Positions 62,428-64,000 of a DNA stretch of 64,000 bases are shown piece by piece. Made by a program: the position numbers and the translations under genes. The notes below the pieces were generated by a model that did no database searches, was not told the DNA's origin, and worked only from the letters and a program-made list of their open reading frames with translations. Origin of the DNA: an uncultured Alistipes sp. Its GTDB lineage: Bacteria > Bacteroidota > Bacteroidia > Bacteroidales > Rikenellaceae. Location of the stretch: positions 19,121 through 83,120 of the forward strand of contig CALUNE010000009.1 in the NCBI GenBank assembly GCA_944321945.1, written 5' to 3'. Numbering within the stretch: the first letter of the stretch is position 1; every line of letters starts with the position of its first letter.

Positions 62428-63789
62428 TTATTTATTCTTTACCAACCAAAGGAGATACGATGGATTTTCTTTAACGTTTTCTTTGTAATCGTTGTAATCT
62501 TTGTATCCTTTTCCTAATGCAATAGCAATTGCCAATAAACTAAAGCCTCCTGTAGCAAAACCGCCAGCGAGTCCCCCCAATGCAATTAAGGAATTGACAA
62601 ATACTTGCTTATGCAAATGCTCAATTTTTTGCTTGATTTTTTGAAGTTGAACATCGTATAACTCGTGAAAAATATTTTCTGTTTTGTGTTTAATCAAAAC
62701 AGGGTCATCTAAAGTTCTTAATTCTCTGAAATTTCTTTCTAACTCTAATCGGAAATTAGTAAATACATCCGCATCATATTCTCTGACCATCATTAATTTT
62801 TGAGTGTTAATATTATCAAGAAAAGGCAGATCGAAGTTTATTATATTAGTAGCGGTATCCGTTTGAATAGTTTGCTTATTCCCAAAATTTCGAGTAATTA
62901 AATTATACGTGAAATTATTATCGCACAAATAAGTAGAATTTAGATTGGATGCGATAATATTTTCATCAAACACCTTATCATAGAATGTTCTAGAGGCAGA
63001 ATTAATCGATTGAGTAACCCAGGCCTTAAAAGAATTAATCTCCGGCGGTGTATTTGGTAAAGTTTGTTTAAATTTTATCAAACTTGTCTTTTGATCATAT
63101 TTCAAAAATTGCATTTCGAATAAATGATAGATCATCCTAAAATTAGGATCGTCCTCGAAGCCCACCATAATACTTCTACATGGATGCAATTCTTTTTCAT
63201 TTATTTTCCAACCTCCGGTCTCAACTTTTTCCATCGACCAAACCGATACATTCTCCCGAAAAAAGTTAAGTATCTTTTCAGGAAGTATTTTATTGTAATA
63301 ATCTTCAGGTAAATATATTGGAGTTTGCTTAGGCGCTTCAAAATAATAACTTAATGGAAAAATTTTCACATAATCCACGGCAACCATCGGAGTAATGTCT
63401 TTCAAAAACAGCGCAGCTTTCTTAAGTGCTTTTCTATCAATACATTCATTGTTTTTATACCCTAAATATTGCGCTGTCATATTGGAGATCTCAGGCGTCC
63501 TCTCTGTCAATTTAAATAATGGATCTTGAATGATAAACTGATCAACATATAATGCCGTTTGCTTTAGAAGTCCCAAAGAGGTTTCTTCTGAAGAGGAAAA
63601 TACTTTTAAGAAAGAATCCCGTTCTACAATTTCTTTTATCAATTCTCCATAATTTTGTATGCAGTGATTTCTGTAATTTTGCAGTTCTTGTTGTATTCTT
63701 TCCTCGCTTTCATTTGCAAAGTCATTTGCCAAACTGTTTTCATTAAAAAACAGGCTATCTGCTAAGAAATCATATATTACACTTCCCAT
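62428..63789 (-). CDS. AT-rich orphan protein with C-terminal membrane segment
   Basis: A 453-residue protein of no recognised family. Base composition is strikingly AT-rich compared with the rest of the window, and many codons end in A or T, so recent horizontal acquisition is likely. The first 390 residues look soluble and mixed helical/sheet, with many Asn, Lys, Phe and Tyr. A Lys/Gln-rich helix (about 370-400) leads to a Gly/Ala-rich hydrophobic stretch (about 405-430, IALGGLAGGFATGG then LLAIAIALG), a hairpin-like membrane anchor, and a short charged tail. It converges on the helicase gene with a 33-base gap. A membrane-acting defence effector is possible but unproven. Confidence 0.75.
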   Translation of the reverse strand: MGSVIYDFLADSLFFNENSLANDFANESEERIQQELQNYRNHCIQNYGELIKEIVERDSFLKVFSSSEETSLGLLKQTALYVDQFIIQDPLFKLTERTPEISNMTAQYLGYKNNECIDRKALKKAALFLKDITPMVAVDYVKIFPLSYYFEAPKQTPIYLPEDYYNKILPEKILNFFRENVSVWSMEKVETGGWKINEKELHPCRSIMVGFEDDPNFRMIYHLFEMQFLKYDQKTSLIKFKQTLPNTPPEINSFKAWVTQSINSASRTFYDKVFDENIIASNLNSTYLCDNNFTYNLITRNFGNKQTIQTDTATNIINFDLPFLDNINTQKLMMVREYDADVFTNFRLELERNFRELRTLDDPVLIKHKTENIFHELYDVQLQKIKQKIEHLHKQVFVNSLIALGGLAGGFATGGFSLLAIAIALGKGYKDYNDYKENVKENPSYLLWLVKNK

Positions 63790-63919
63790 AATTGTCAGTC
63801 ATCTTAATTTCAGTATAAAATCTGCAATAAACATTACAAAAATAAAAAAATCTGATATGAGAGATTATACTAAATCTAAAAATTGGCACAACCATTAACT
63901 TCTATCATAGGAACTCTCC
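63790..63919 (+). other. AT-rich stretch between the orphan gene and the right-edge gene
   Basis: A 130-base A/T-rich spacer with runs of A, probably the orphan gene's promoter region. GC content rises sharply at about 63925, which marks a compositional boundary. Confidence 0.5.
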
Positions 63920-64000
63920 TTATCGACTCGGGCCGCGCGATTTCTTCTTCGGGGAGATGAAGCGTCGTGGCCGGTCCTGCTGCTTTTGAGTTTGGGCTGG
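63920..64000 (-). CDS. C-terminal 26 codons of a gene running off the right edge
   Basis: On the minus strand a frame open to the window edge ends at a TAA (complement of 63920-63922). The visible 26 residues are very basic (QDRPRRFISPKKKSRGPSR at the end). Basic tails of this kind occur in relaxases and other mobilisation proteins of Bacteroidetes elements, but the fragment is too short for an assignment. GC content is back to the chromosome level. Confidence 0.45.
   Translation of the reverse strand, partial: PAQTQKQQDRPRRFISPKKKSRGPSR

Noticed and set aside
1-64000. CRISPR arrays, tRNA or rRNA genes, insertion sequences
   Set aside because: No regularly spaced repeats, cloverleaf with a T-arm consensus, rRNA segments or transposase-like proteins were seen on either strand.

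Overview
The window looks like a chromosome segment of a gut Bacteroidales species, and the high GC content of most of it (well above Bacteroides) suggests Alistipes or a close relative. This taxonomic reading is an inference. It rests on three SusC/SusD outer-membrane pairs, a hybrid two-component (HTCS) regulator, BACON and Big2 lipoproteins, DUF4251/DUF4843/PKD-like families, weak Shine-Dalgarno sequences and TAnnTTTG-type -7 promoter elements. I saw no tRNA, rRNA, CRISPR array, transposase or reverse transcriptase.

Layout. (1) 1-1591: the 3' end of a pyruvate formate-lyase gene and its radical-SAM activase, closed by a strong terminator shared with the convergent HTCS gene. (2) 1593-28121: a large polysaccharide utilisation locus. 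A minus-strand HTCS sensor/regulator diverges from a plus-strand run encoding an unassigned beta-domain plus alpha-toroid protein, a GH2, a FAD-dependent oxidoreductase lipoprotein, a BACON-GH43, two GH105 unsaturated uronyl hydrolases, SusC, SusD, two Big2/discoidin-type surface lipoproteins and a GH115 alpha-glucuronidase. The enzymes point to a uronic-acid-decorated plant polysaccharide such as arabinogalactan, glucuronoxylan or a pectic side chain. (3) 28330-28908: a DUF4251 protein. (4) 29277-38935: a SusC/SusD operon without glycosidases, carrying a surface lipoprotein, an M16 metallopeptidase and a ChaN-type haem-binding-family protein. It is a candidate peptide or haemoprotein acquisition system. 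(5) 39637-47833: a third SusC/SusD operon with DUF4843, PKD-like and TlpA-like thioredoxin proteins, also without glycosidases.

(6) 48111-64000: a defence-type region with falling GC. A four-gene minus-strand operon (51897 to 48111) encodes a stand-alone RyR domain, a small two-helix membrane protein, a two-helix ion-channel-like protein with Rossmann domains and a C-terminal RyR domain, and a TIR domain fused to a C-type-lectin-like domain. I propose that this is a TIR-signal/RyR-channel immune system, and it is the most interesting part of the window. An SGNH-like DUF4886 gene follows, then an HTH regulator-Res-Mod type III restriction-modification operon with a GIY-YIG/DUF4357 nuclease. 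Next come a membrane-anchored UvrD-like helicase with an embedded PD-(D/E)XK-like motif, preceded by a 128-nt nested-hairpin element, then a very AT-rich orphan gene with a C-terminal membrane segment. The last feature is the C-terminus of a gene that runs off the right edge.

How the genes work together. In the large locus the HTCS would sense a periplasmic oligosaccharide and activate the divergent genes, whose surface lipoproteins and SusCD import glycans for the exo-acting hydrolases. In the two non-glycan loci SusCD would import peptide- or cofactor-bound ligands, which are processed by peptidase, ChaN or thioredoxin-fold partners. In the defence region the TIR protein would make a nucleotide signal and the RyR domains would gate the channel.
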